A stretch of 64,000 bases of DNA from Penelope pileata (taxonomy: Eukaryota; Chordata; Aves; Galliformes; Cracidae): positions 112,118 to 176,117 of the forward strand of contig WBMW01005920.1 of NCBI GenBank assembly GCA_013396635.1. The letters are read 5' to 3'. The position numbers were made by a program, and so were the translations under genes. Below the pieces are notes generated by a model. That model did no database searches. It was given only the letters and a program-made list of their open reading frames with translations, and had not been told where the DNA came from. Shown here piece after piece: positions 1 to 11,110 of this stretch (the stretch's first letter is position 1; every line of letters begins with the position of its first letter).

Positions 1-87
1 ACCCAACCCAACCCAAGTCAACCCAATTCAATCCAACCCAACCCAACCCAACCCAAACCAGCTCAACCCAGCCCAACCCAACCCATC
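1..87. repeat. CCCAA pentamer microsatellite (degenerate)
   Basis: The window opens inside an array of the pentamer CCCAA, with variants such as CCCAG, TCCAA and TTCAA. It decays into unique sequence near 87. The left edge is cut by the window, so its full length is unknown. It is not the vertebrate telomere hexamer. Confidence 0.85.
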
Positions 88-3000
88 TCCTGTTGCTATC
101 TGCTTGCCGTAGGACTGGACAAAATCATTTTCTTCAGCTCTCCCTCCTCCCAAGACTTTCTGTGGGTCAGTGACTCTCCTGTCAGATCAAGGGAATCATG
201 CAGGTTATGTGGCAATACAAATTGTGTGAAATCCATCCTGCTTCTCCTCCAAGAGGTGTCTCCAAGCTGTAACAAGGGAAGACTGGCACTCTTTCTCCAT
301 CAGTGAGTTCCAGGACTGTCTCCTCCACACCATTTTTCTGGCTGGGACCTCACGTATCAGGAACACTCACAGCCTCTTCCCAGCACAGCCCAATAGATGG
401 CTATTACAAGGCACAGACCATTTCTGATACAAATCAAATAAGCTGCTTTTATACAGCTTCTATGGATTTTATTTTATTTTATTTTTTTCTGGGGCAATAA
501 ATACCTAAAAACAAACAATTAAAAAGATTGTCCCAGACTCTTTTAGACTGTGCTTGTTCAATGACTTCTGGTTTCCCTAGCTGGCTGGGTGCATTGCTGC
601 GTTTTGCATCAGGGAAGAGTCATGGCACAGCTAAGAGGTGATTAAACCAGGGACCTCGTGTAGCGTGCTGTATACAGACAGGTGGAATGTTTAAACCGAA
701 AGGAGGCTGTTTTCTGATTACATTTGACTTTGCTATAATAAAATGCAGTTATGTTTTATAACAGTTTCATTTTATTCTAGTTATGCTGCAATGACAGCAT
801 TATTACAACACTGTTTATGCTCCTTGCTAAGCTTAGTCATTGTTTAATCTTATAAACAGAGAGTCAGCTTCATGCCTGCTACTTGTTGCAGCTCATGCTC
901 CTGAGCCCTACCACAGCTGGAGGTACCACGAGATGGTGAGCTAAAATCAACCATTAAAATCAGTCTGGCAGGGGAGCCCCATACGATCGTCACTGCCCAG
1001 TAGAGCTGGGCACTTTGAGAAAACAAAACCACTGAAACTTGTCTCGATGAGTAACTGTTAATTATCAATTAGCAGCATCCAACAGGAGTGCAACTGCAGT
1101 GCACGGTTGGTCAGTACTTTACTCAGCCTTAGTTTACTAATAATGATGGTGTTAATGTGAGTAGAGCCATGAGCAAAATGCCACTCAACGTGAGTGAGTT
1201 TCATCAGGATCTGACCCTGTCTTGTTAAAGATGACTTTTCCAGCATGTGCAGTCTTTTCATCTTCTAGATCAGTGGTTCCTGAAGGGTGGGCTTCAGAGT
1301 AAGAAAGTCACAATACGTAGCTTCAGAGTGAGCTGCTCTCACTCTGGTAAGATAAATGCCACCTTTTGTACACTGCAGTTTCTGTTCACTTTTCTCCACT
1401 CTCCTCCTGCCTCTGCTTTGACCTAGCCTGAGTCATTCTCTGCATGGGAAGCATTTCTTCCTGTGGGCACACATATGACTGGGGTTGTGTACCGATAAAA
1501 GGGGTATAATGTGTCCTCTGACTCCGCAGTGAAATGCTTCTGACTGGAATTAGGATGCTTGGTATTGCAGTGAAGACACAAACCAGCGGGATTGTGCTAG
1601 ATTCCCCTGCTATAGGTGGATGCCAGGTGGAAAAATAGCCTTTAAATAACAATAAAGGTCTCATATGAGGAGCAGTCGGGCACAGTGTGGGAGTGTGAGG
1701 TAAGAACAGAGTCTCTGAAAGCTATGCTGTACCCTCCATGCAGACCTTGAGAGGGAACCAAAGACGAACAACTTGGCTCCTCCACATTTGAGCCGTGAGA
1801 AATAGAGACCAAGTTTCTGCTCAGCTCTAATGGCAATAGCTTAAGAGCATGTGTATGGACCAAGACAAATGTCTCACCCAGCTGCCTGTTTCTGATGGTG
1901 GTCAACAGTACACGAAAAGTCTATGAATTAAAGCACGTGGAAGGACTATCTTTGCTGAAATGAACATCTGGCCTTCAGAAAATTAAGGACATGCCATGCT
2001 GTAACCCGCCTTTACATCACTGTTTAACAGACCTATATTGACCGCCACAGATTTGGTGGCTCTTGTATTTTTTACTTCTCATGTACCAGGCACATTTTGA
2101 TTTTTGTTTCTACAACAATGCCTCTAGAAAAAGCAACATTATAAAGCATTGTATGCTAACTTGTTTTTGTTTTCCGTACTTCTCCAATGCCTGAGTTTGA
2201 AGTTTCAGAGTGAATTTTTGCAACTAAGCCACAACTAAACCAAACAATGTTTCAGGATACTGTTGTAATACAAAGCCGTATATTTGAAACCCTGCTTCAG
2301 CTGGTTCAGCAACTTCCCATGACCTTCCGGTGATTATCTTGGAGCAATAAAAAATCATGTAATTTTTCACGCAATCTGAGACTTTCAACAGCTTGACTGA
2401 AAACTTTGTTTTTATCTCGAACTGTTCTCTTTTCACACATATAGACACACATTTGTACAGAAGGTAGCACAACCACCTAGGCAAAAGCAGATATTCTTAA
2501 AATACCCATCAAGATTCAGAGTACCCTGGGAATGTCATATGTACTACATTATTTGTTCATTGGATGTGCTATGCACCCATTCACTACTTCTCTGAAGCTC
2601 ATTGAGAGCTGCTGGTGCTTGCTTCAAATCACAACTGAAATCCTTTCAAGTACAAAATTCCCCCTGGCTTTTGATGGCTTTCTGTGTGTGAAGCAATCAG
2701 CCTAGGCTTATTGCTGTAGGAATGTGAAAGGGGCAGGGAAATGCTGCTGCCCTTCTCTGACCACTTGCAACTGAGATGCTTTGCATTGCAACAAAAGACA
2801 TAAGCCAGCAGGAGTTAGTTAGAGTCTGGCTGCCTTAATCAGAAAAAAATCTGGTGAGCTGAAGATGTCCAGATGGGTTTACAAAGACAAAAATAACAGG
2901 CTGTGTCCTTCGCTATGATGAGAAATAACTCCATGTTGGCAACGCTCTCACAACATAGCCCCATGCTGCTGTTAGGGCATGTCCATGACAAAGTCCCTAA

Positions 3001-5565
3001 GAATCACGAGTGAAGGCAAGTGGGACTCTGCATTCAGCAGGAGCCCTGCGCTGTGGCTCCAAGAGGGAGCTAGCACTGCAGAGTAAGAGGATACCTCCAG
3101 GAAAGAAGTCTTGACCCAACCAGCAAAGTCCATCTGTGCCAGCACACATGCCCTGGGAAAACTTCAGATACTGGTTGGGACTGGCCAGGAGCTGTGCTTC
3201 AGCACTGAGGATCTTTCTGGCACGGAAGCACACAAATTGAGTTGTCTCATGTTGGCAGGCACATCACTTTGTTGAGTACCTTATACCAATGTTGTTTCTG
3301 GAAAACCCAAGCTGGCCACAGAGTGGACTTCCTTCCATATTGAATATACAGTCATGGGTGTGGAAGAAGGTTGAATTCATATCAGATGAATCTAAGGTGA
3401 CATATACATCTGGGTTAGATTGGGTGCTGGAGTATTCTTACATTTTCGAGTTGGCAAAAATACCATTTTTAAGGAGCTGGGGAATACTTACTTAAGAGTT
3501 ACATTGACATATAGTGATATTGAGCATGAATGCTATTTTGCTTAATGAAGTCTCAGCAGGGGAACCTGGAAGTATTCTTGGTGGATCAATGGGGTGGTAT
3601 AGAGGGAGGGTGAGTGGGTTTTGTAAGCTATGATCTGCTCAGCATGAAAGGCAGAGAGTTGCTAAACTTCGTCTTACAATTCAGGTTATGGTCTAAATAA
3701 AGATAAATGCAGATGCCACTTGAATTGATTATTTCAACTCCGTAGAAATTGTGAGATTGTCTTTTACATGTTGAGTTTTAGATTTAATAAGTATAAATGA
3801 TGCAGGTTTGCTATTGTACATTGAGCCAAAATTTGGCTCTATAACTAACAGCACTGAATGTCTTTTCACCTTTGGAGGGTGAAGGTGGGGAGAAGAAGCA
3901 TTAGGCTTGTCTTTTACCAGATCCCATCCCTTCACTTCTCCCCTCGGATTTTGGATTGGAAATAAATCAAAAGACTCCCTGTTTTAGATAAAATTTGGCA
4001 TTGAAAGTGTGCAATTAGCAAGCAACTCGTCTCTTTGATCTGAGTGAAAGCAGAGACAATTTGCTAGACATCTGCTGCTCCTGGACCTTTGTGCTTGTCA
4101 TGAAAATTCTGCTTTGTAGGTTGGTGGTTGGTATATCCTAGAGTTTGACATCGAGGGCTGAAGCCACCAGGAGGAGGTGATGGCCTGGTGCCCAGCGCTG
4201 CGTTCCTACGCCTCCTGCCCTGCAGCGCAGGAGTTTGAGGTTCACCGGTGTCTCTTTGTCCCAAAAACATACACCAGTTGTTTGTGGGCCAGCATCCACT
4301 TGATTATCTAAAGCCCTGACATAATTAAACACCTGGCTGTTTGACAGTACGACAGAACGAATGTTGTCTCACCTTCTTTCTGTGCAGGATGCCTCCTGAT
4401 AGACCTGCTTAGGAGGGCCTCACCCCTGCAGGGCACAGCACTGGGCTGAAGCCAGGGATTAAGCTGTGAGCTGAGGGGATGTGTGCCCCCTGCTTGCATG
4501 TTTGGCCAGTTGCATTCATGGGAGAAAGTCAGAGTGACGCTTAATAACCCACTGGCCCCAAAGGAGCTGAGCCTTGCTTTTATTGTTGGTGAACTGCATG
4601 CTGCCCGTCTCCTGCGTAACGCCCTCTTTCACAGGACATTACGTTGTGCAGCCATCCTGCACTCTGCTTGTTTGAAGTAGTGAGTTGGAGGAGAAAATCT
4701 TCTGTAACCAGAAGATTTGATAAACAGCAGAAAAAGTATAGATTTTTCTTTCCAATTTTTCCCTGATGAGGTCTGCTGAGGGAAAGAAATTAAGTGGGGA
4801 GAAAGCTGAAAAAAGCCGTTTGTTATATTATCACTTTTGTACTTTAATTCTTCAGAGATCCTTTTTGTAGCTAGTAAGTGTGTCAGAAGAAGTCACTTTA
4901 TTTTAAATCTTGCAGTTGTAATCAGCTGCAATTTCCATACGCAGTTGGCTGAGCTACTGCTGGTCCATAATCCTGCATAGTTGAGTATATTGCCACGAAG
5001 ATGCATAGAGTTATCAACCTCATTTTTCAAGATTTGTCTTTAGAAATATGAGCTTCTTTCATTTCTGCACAGTCTCATCAGGTCTTTGTACTATCTCAGA
5101 GCCCTGCAGATTTAACTTTCCTTTTTGTTTACAAGCCACTGATGTTTATACTTTCTATTTATAACATTTAATTTTCCTCCTCTTTTAGAAAGGTGTCAAC
5201 AGGCAAAAATTAAGCATTTCAATGACCGGCACCGTTGCTGGATATAATCAGGCATATCTGTCAGTGTTCAAGAATGAAGGTTTATACTTTCTTAGTTTAT
5301 AAATATACCTAACAGTGCTTTCTGTGCAGTAAATGCACATGCATGTGCACACATCTCTTTATTTACACATACAGCTATGTAACATTCTCACAGAAGCAAA
5401 TACAATTTCATTTCAGTAAACAAACAACTCTTCAGACACATCAGATTTCACCTGCATTTGTTATTTTTCCTGCAAAGCAGGAAGAAAACAGCTGTTTTTC
5501 AACAGGACTTCAGTTTCTAGAGCTCTTATGTCTGCCTGCAATAGAAATGTGTATCTGTACACATT

Positions 5566-5583
5566 AAAAAAAAAAAAAAAAAA
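5566..5583. repeat. Poly-A run (A18)
   Basis: Eighteen consecutive A residues followed by a purine-rich GAAAGAGAGGG-like stretch. It could be the tail of a decayed retroposed copy, but the sequence upstream matches nothing I recognise and no target duplication is evident. I treat it as a simple repeat. Confidence 0.8.
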
Positions 5584-5917
5584 GAAAGAGAGGGAAAACT
5601 TGTAATTTTGAGATTGTTCAGGAAGAATTGTGCAATACTTTCAAAAGTGACTCTTGATTTACGGTTTTATTTTGCAAAATCCCATCTTGACTCAATGAGC
5701 TTAATTTTTCTTTATATTGTAAATAAAAATATTATTTAAAGTGAGTATAAATGCAAATTAGAGCTATTCCGTGGCCTTGTTGCACACCCAGAGAAGTGGT
5801 TTTCATTTAAATGAGGATACATTACAGTATTCTCTCTCGAGAGAAGCCCACAAAGTTTCCACTTGCCCTTCACACGTGCAAAGTCAACAGTTTGGACATG
5901 CCTGGCTCCAGCCTGTG

Positions 5918-5960
5918 CACACACACACACATGGACAGACGGACATAGACAGACACACAT
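5918..5960. repeat. CA dinucleotide and ACAG-rich microsatellite
   Basis: Seven CA units (5918-5931) run into an imperfect GACAGACGGACATAGACAGACACACA-like tract made of short ACAG and ACA words. The open frames that cross it on both strands are low-complexity by-products. Confidence 0.7.
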
Positions 5961-8219
5961 CTTCTCCCAGGCACACTTCTGGTGGCAGAGAATCAAAGAC
6001 CAGATCAGTGCAGCCAAAAAGCAGCAGTGGCATGTGGCGGAGCCGCATTGCCGTTATAGGGTGTATGAGGCATGACATTGCTAGCAAGTGTTTTGGGGCA
6101 CCCTGTACAGAAACCTTGCCCAGAAGCACTACACTGTAGAAAGAACCATTATTACTATTCCAGAGAACGTGCTTACAAAATCAGAATATTTCATTCCAAT
6201 GCATTATTTTTACTATTTATTTATTGCTTGTATTGCCATAGCAACCAGCAGCTCACTCACAGATAAAACCCCCACTCCGCTAGGAACTGCACAAACTAGA
6301 AGAGCAGACGAGAAGCTCATTTTCTCATTAATAATGTGTTCTTAATTATAAAAGGTCTCTGAGGTCACGTATGCAACTGCAGACAATAAATGTAAAGCAA
6401 GTTCCAAAGTAAATAGATAAATAAAGCCACAATCAGGCCCTCAGTGATAACTTGACTGGCCTGTGAAACTCCTTGGAGAAATGCTGACATTACCAGCAGA
6501 CCTTGAACCGTGCCCTGAAGGAAATAAATTCAGGCTCTGCCAAGCTGAGCCAAGGACCTCGCTCCACAGCACCTCCATGTTGGGTGGGACCATCTCTGCT
6601 GGCCCAGCTGACCACCATCTCCACACCTGGAGAGCTGCACCACACTCCTTGGTACAGGTTTCAGGCTTTAATGGACCCGGGATCTGGAAACATGCCATTC
6701 CCCATTATCCTGCCACTGTCTTGAGAGAACGTTCATGTTTGTCAAGAAGAAAAGTTGTCAGTCCTCTGTAAAGAGCCATCAGCCTGTGAGTCCCATGGGG
6801 AGGTGCCACCGAAAGGATCATGATTACACCACACAACGACCTTCTTAAAGACTCCCGCATTTCAGACAATATTGATTCCTATCACGGTATTGAGCTGTGC
6901 AGTACGAATGCTATTTTACATTCCAGAAATGCTAGCTCCTTTAATGCCTTGAAATCTTCCTTCAGATTTTACTGCCCTAAGAGGAAGCCGATTAACTCAT
7001 TCCCTTCCTTCAATACTTGTGTATTTCAGTTTCCCATTATTTTCTCTCTCTCATTTCCAGTCTTTTCTTCTGCAGCATTTTGTCACAAGTTGCTGCCTGA
7101 ATGAAGACACAATTTATTTTTCAGTTTAATGCAGGGATTTTGCATGATTTTATATGATTTCACAACAAATGCAACTCAACATGCATGTACTAATTAAATA
7201 CACTGTATCAATGATGTGGCAGCACATGGCCCTCATTGCTCTTGCAGCAGTTAGAAGAGTCCTGAGGGAGACACATTTCTTCAGACTCAATTGCTGTAAG
7301 GATCTCTGCAGGGATGCCCTCCATTTTTCTGAAGGCTCTGTGCTTGTGGGGAATGTGTTCCTGCCTAATGGTCTAATGCTGATAGTCCACTGCCCCTGCC
7401 TCTTTTCTCTACACACTAAATTGGTGATAAATCCTCCTGGTCACCCTGTAAAGTGAAAGATATAACTGAAAAATACTGTTTCAATCCAACAAGACCTCAG
7501 AAGGCAGGACTGTCTGCAAAATTGTTGCAGAAGGGGGATTCAGCTAGCTGAAGTCCTGCTGTTTTCAAGCAGTTTCATTTATCACCCAGGAGAAAGCGGA
7601 AGGCAGAGGCTTTTCACATGCACCCTGCATGAGCTGGAGCACCTGGAGCCTGGCTTTGATCAGGGGCACAGGTTTTGTAGCTGGCCAGAGCCACACGCTG
7701 CTCCTGGCTGTCCAGGAGCCATCTCTGCAGGGTACAAGCAGACTGAAGACATCATTTGGAGAGGGGCCCAAGCTTCCTACGAAGACACGCTCAGGGAGAT
7801 TTGCTCATTTTCTTCCCCTTTTTAACAAGTATGGCTTTATGAACAACTTTCTTTGACTTTCTGACAGAATACAGGGCTTACTGAAACAGGTTGGACTCTT
7901 CTGCTTGAAAATTGCGGACCTTATGATACCACCAGGGCAATCCTAGTTTTTGTCTGTTCTGTCTTAAAAATATATGTACCGGAAAGAAAGAAAGTCAATT
8001 GAAAAGAACCATCACAATGGAAAGAGGAAAAAACTTCGAGTTTTTTCAAGCTCTATTTGGACAAAATGCCTATTTCTCTGTATGAGGCTTTTTAACCCAA
8101 ATGCCTAGATAATTTGGTATTAGTGGTCAAGCCAATAGAAAACCAATTCAGATTTCATGTTAGAAAAATTTCAAGGTCAAATGACATCTGCAAACTAAGT
8201 AGTCAAAAGTCTCAAACGT

Positions 8220-8386
8220 ATCATAGAATCATAGAATGGCGTGGGTTGGAAGGGACCCCAAAGATCATCTAGTTCCAACTCCCCTGCCATGGGCAGGGTT
8301 GCCAGCCTGTAGATCAGACACTGGATCAGGCTGCCCAGGGTCCCATCCAGCCTGGTCTTGAACGCTTCCAGGGATGGGGCATTCAA
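8220..8386 (-). mobile_element. CR1 LINE, 5'-truncated 3' tail
   Basis: In reverse complement this is the 3' end of a chicken-repeat-1 retrotransposon: the end of ORF2, the short untranslated tail and the terminal octamers. On the plus strand it begins with TCATAGAATCATAGAATGG, continues through GGGTTGGAAGGGACCCCAAAG and ends near GGGATGGGGCATTCA. Only about 167 bp remain. Severe 5' truncation is normal for CR1, as is the lack of a poly-A tail. The orientation follows from the octamers lying at the left edge. Confidence 0.93.
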
Positions 8387-9239
8387 ATGCTGTCATTTGC
8401 TGGTATAAAGTCTTCCTATTCAGCCTAGAGCATCAAGAGGAGATGGCCTCAAAACTAGTGTTTCCCTAGATGCGTGGTGGAGACAGAAGTCTAGGCAGGT
8501 GAATAGCACTGGTGTGAGTAATGAGGGAGGAGGACAGGCTGCACGCACAGCATTGTTAAGCTCTAATGGGGTGGGACAAATGGAGTCTCCTTTCTCTCAG
8601 CTACCTCACAAATCCATGCCTGGTGGCAGCTGGTTTTAAGGGGACAGCTCAAACAACAGAGAACAGTTTTTGTGAGATCACTTCTGCTGTAGACGTTGAT
8701 TCAGTTCTGACACAGGAAAAAATGTGCCTACTGGCTGTACTGAGCTTTTGCATTTGAGTATGTGGAAACTGCTTGGAATAATCTGTTAAAGAGTTCTGTA
8801 CCTGAACTCTCTGCTATCAACACATTTTGGAGTTTCAGCCATTTTACATCTTTAGCTTTTTAGGGCTGCTTCTGATGGCTGAGGGATGTTTTATAACCAG
8901 GCACAAACCAAAGCTATCAGTGTCAGCCCAGTGGCTCTTTGCTTCTGGCTTCCGGACTCCATCTTCACCGTACACTTCCACCTGCTCTGGGGCTGCTTCA
9001 GCAGGGCTATTTCTTCCTACTTTATCTTCCAAGAAGTAAGCTTTTGTTCATTCACCGGGCTACAGACGAGTAAATTCCTTTCCTTAACAGCAAAGGCAGG
9101 ATAAGTGGCTCTGTTGGTGCTTAGGCACACTGCATCAGCTTCTTGCAAGGGATGCTAACTCACCTCTCTTCTGTTTTTGGCCACAAATGCCTGTTCCTGC
9201 CAAGTGTGCTGTGGGAACGGGTGTTAAATGTTACTGTCA
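8387..9239. other. Unrecognised single-copy sequence
   Basis: Nothing recognisable in this stretch. Short open frames on both strands lack family motifs. Confidence 0.55.
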
Positions 9240-11110
9240 CTTATAGTATATGAAAGATGATAAATACTGTGGAGACAAGCTGTGAAGAATGAAGACAAGA
9301 AGCTGATGTTTGGTGTGAATGAAGAGGGGGAAGGCTGTGAACAGTGAAATCACATGCTCAGAGCAAAAGGCTAGGACAGTTTTCTTCACTGTAATGTTAT
9401 GAATGGAAATAGGTAGCAATGTTATATTTGACAAATTTGTAGAAGATGATGTTAGTCAAGAGGGGAGGTGGTGAGAGCCTGGAGGAGTATTTTAGGCTAT
9501 GAATGAGAATAAAACCCTCTATCATAAATGTAATGCAAAAAGAGGCAGTAAGAATCATCCAAGTATTAAGCTAAAGGATGTGCTGAGGCTATGGACCCAA
9601 GGAGCCAGAGGAGAGGCAGGACAGTGGTATTTCCATAGTGACAGAGGAAAGGGATAAATGTCAGAGGGAAAGATGAAGAGCCATTCTCTGATCGTGCCAC
9701 TCTTAAGCAGACGGCTGAAACATGGAGCAGGTACTTTATTTATTTTGCAGATGAAATTATCTATAATCTGATTATCTGTATAATTATCTGTAAATGAATT
9801 ATCTAGAAACGACATGAAAAGAAACAGAGACAGGGCCCAGGTGTAGAAGACTTCTGTAGAAAACTGGAGGGAAGATTGAGGAAAATCCTTTGAAAGCCGT
9901 GCTGAATGTGCAGCTAGAGGGAAAAGAGGAGAACTGAGACATGGATGAGCCAAACAAAGGCCGTGGAGAGCAGCTTTCCAAGAGGAAGAGTCTTATGAGC
10001 AGGCTGGGGAGCGTGACAAAGTTTCGGCTTTTGGCACGAATGATTCATGAGGAACTTTGGTGAAAACATGGTTTCTTCACTGTAGGGCAAAGGGAGGAAG
10101 TAAAAAAAGAAGGCTTAAGACCAAACTCAATTGGAAAAGCTCCAGAACAGTTTTGCAGACACAAGAGGTGTTTGGGATGGCTGGTAGAGGGGAGGGTGGA
10201 GTCAGGGGCAGTTTATTTTTAAAAAGACTTCTTTATATGGTGAGGTAGAGAATCCTGAGGGAAGTGAGAATTAGAAAGAATAAAGAAAGGAGCGATAGAG
10301 TGCTGGGTGGATTAGAAGATAAGTTTGAGAGAAACTAATGATGAGATGCTTGTTTGCTTAAAGTGAGTATTGCAGATTATGTGTCCTGCTTGTCCTGCAG
10401 AAGAAGAGAAATCTGAGAAGGGAAGGAGTTTTGAAAAAAAGTTACAATTTTCATTCCAAATAAGTTGGAGAAATTCTGTGCAATGAGAGAAGTGCGTGGT
10501 TGGGAAGAGTGAAATGGAGGAAGAAAATGAAAAGAAAAAGATGACTGAAGAACTGAATCAAAGATAGAGAAAAACTGTCAGCTCTGGAAAGGTGGAAATC
10601 ATTTAATGTTTTTGTTTTGTTTTGTTTTATTTTTGACTAGGAATGAAGGAGAACTGAAGGAGAAATCGAGGAGAAGGGAATGAACTAAGGGTGGAGGGCG
10701 TTGACCAGTCTGGAGAGGGCAGGACAAGAGGAAGCAGGAGCTGGGAATGTGCTGTGGGTGTGGGGACAGAGCTTGCAATGGAAAAGAGGGAAAAAGGAAG
10801 TGCGAATGGAGAGAGGCAAGGTCTGGAGAACTTCCTGAGCCTGTAGCAACAGAAGGAAAAGAAAAGGCCAAGCAGGAGAAGCGAAAGAGCAGGAGGAGAG
10901 TTGTCTGTACTTGTGATCTGGACTGAGGAACTAGGTAAACTGAGGAGAGGAATGATTGATCCTCACTTATCAAGATAGGGAAGGCAATTCTCATATCAGG
11001 TCTTTGACTAGGCAGGTCAAATGAAAAAGCCAGGCTGATGGCAAAAGCAATTAGGTGTGCTAACAACACGGTACTTTAAGATATAGAGAATGGGTAAGGA
11101 AAGCTGGGAA
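9240..11110. other. Long purine-rich (GA-rich) tract
   Basis: For roughly 1.9 kb the plus strand is strongly enriched in G and A, with many GGAAG, GAGGAG and AGAAAG words but no fixed repeat unit. The minus strand therefore reads as Ser/Phe/Leu/Pro-rich open frames, notably 132 codons at 9555-9953 and 156 codons at 10599-11069. Both look like composition artefacts, not proteins: they have no domain, long low-complexity runs, and the second ends in an Asn/Lys stretch encoded by a TTTTG repeat. The tract could be an old decayed repeat or an R-loop or triplex-prone region. Confidence 0.5.
10608..10634. repeat. TTTTG microsatellite (short)
   Basis: A few tandem units of TTTTG with a diverged end, a brief pyrimidine-rich interruption inside the purine-rich tract. 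Confidence 0.7.

Larger units (their letters stand above)
88..8219. other. Unrecognised single-copy sequence
   Basis: About 8 kb without a recognisable gene or interspersed repeat. Open frames here are all short, overlap each other on both strands and resemble no family I know. Small landmarks are an A18 run at 5566-5583 and a seven-unit CA dinucleotide run at 5918-5931, followed by an imperfect ACAG-rich stretch to about 5960. It is probably intergenic or intronic. Confidence 0.6.

Noticed and set aside
1..87. Telomere-like array
   Set aside because: The unit is a CCCAA pentamer with variants, not CCCTAA/TTAGGG.
5520..5600. Processed pseudogene ending in A18
   Set aside because: No recognisable gene upstream of the A run, no polyadenylation signal at the right distance and no target duplication.
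5771..6139. 122-codon plus-strand frame rich in His and Thr
   Set aside because: The His/Thr run is the CA and ACAG microsatellite. Overlapping frames exist on both strands.
9555..9953. 132-codon minus-strand open frame
   Set aside because: Same purine-skew artefact. It includes an Asp/Asn/Ile stretch from an imperfect TTATCTGTATAA repeat, which is not protein-like.
10599..11069. 156-codon minus-strand open frame
   Set aside because: It lies in a purine-rich tract that lacks stop codons on the opposite strand. Low-complexity Ser/Phe/Leu/Pro composition and no domain.
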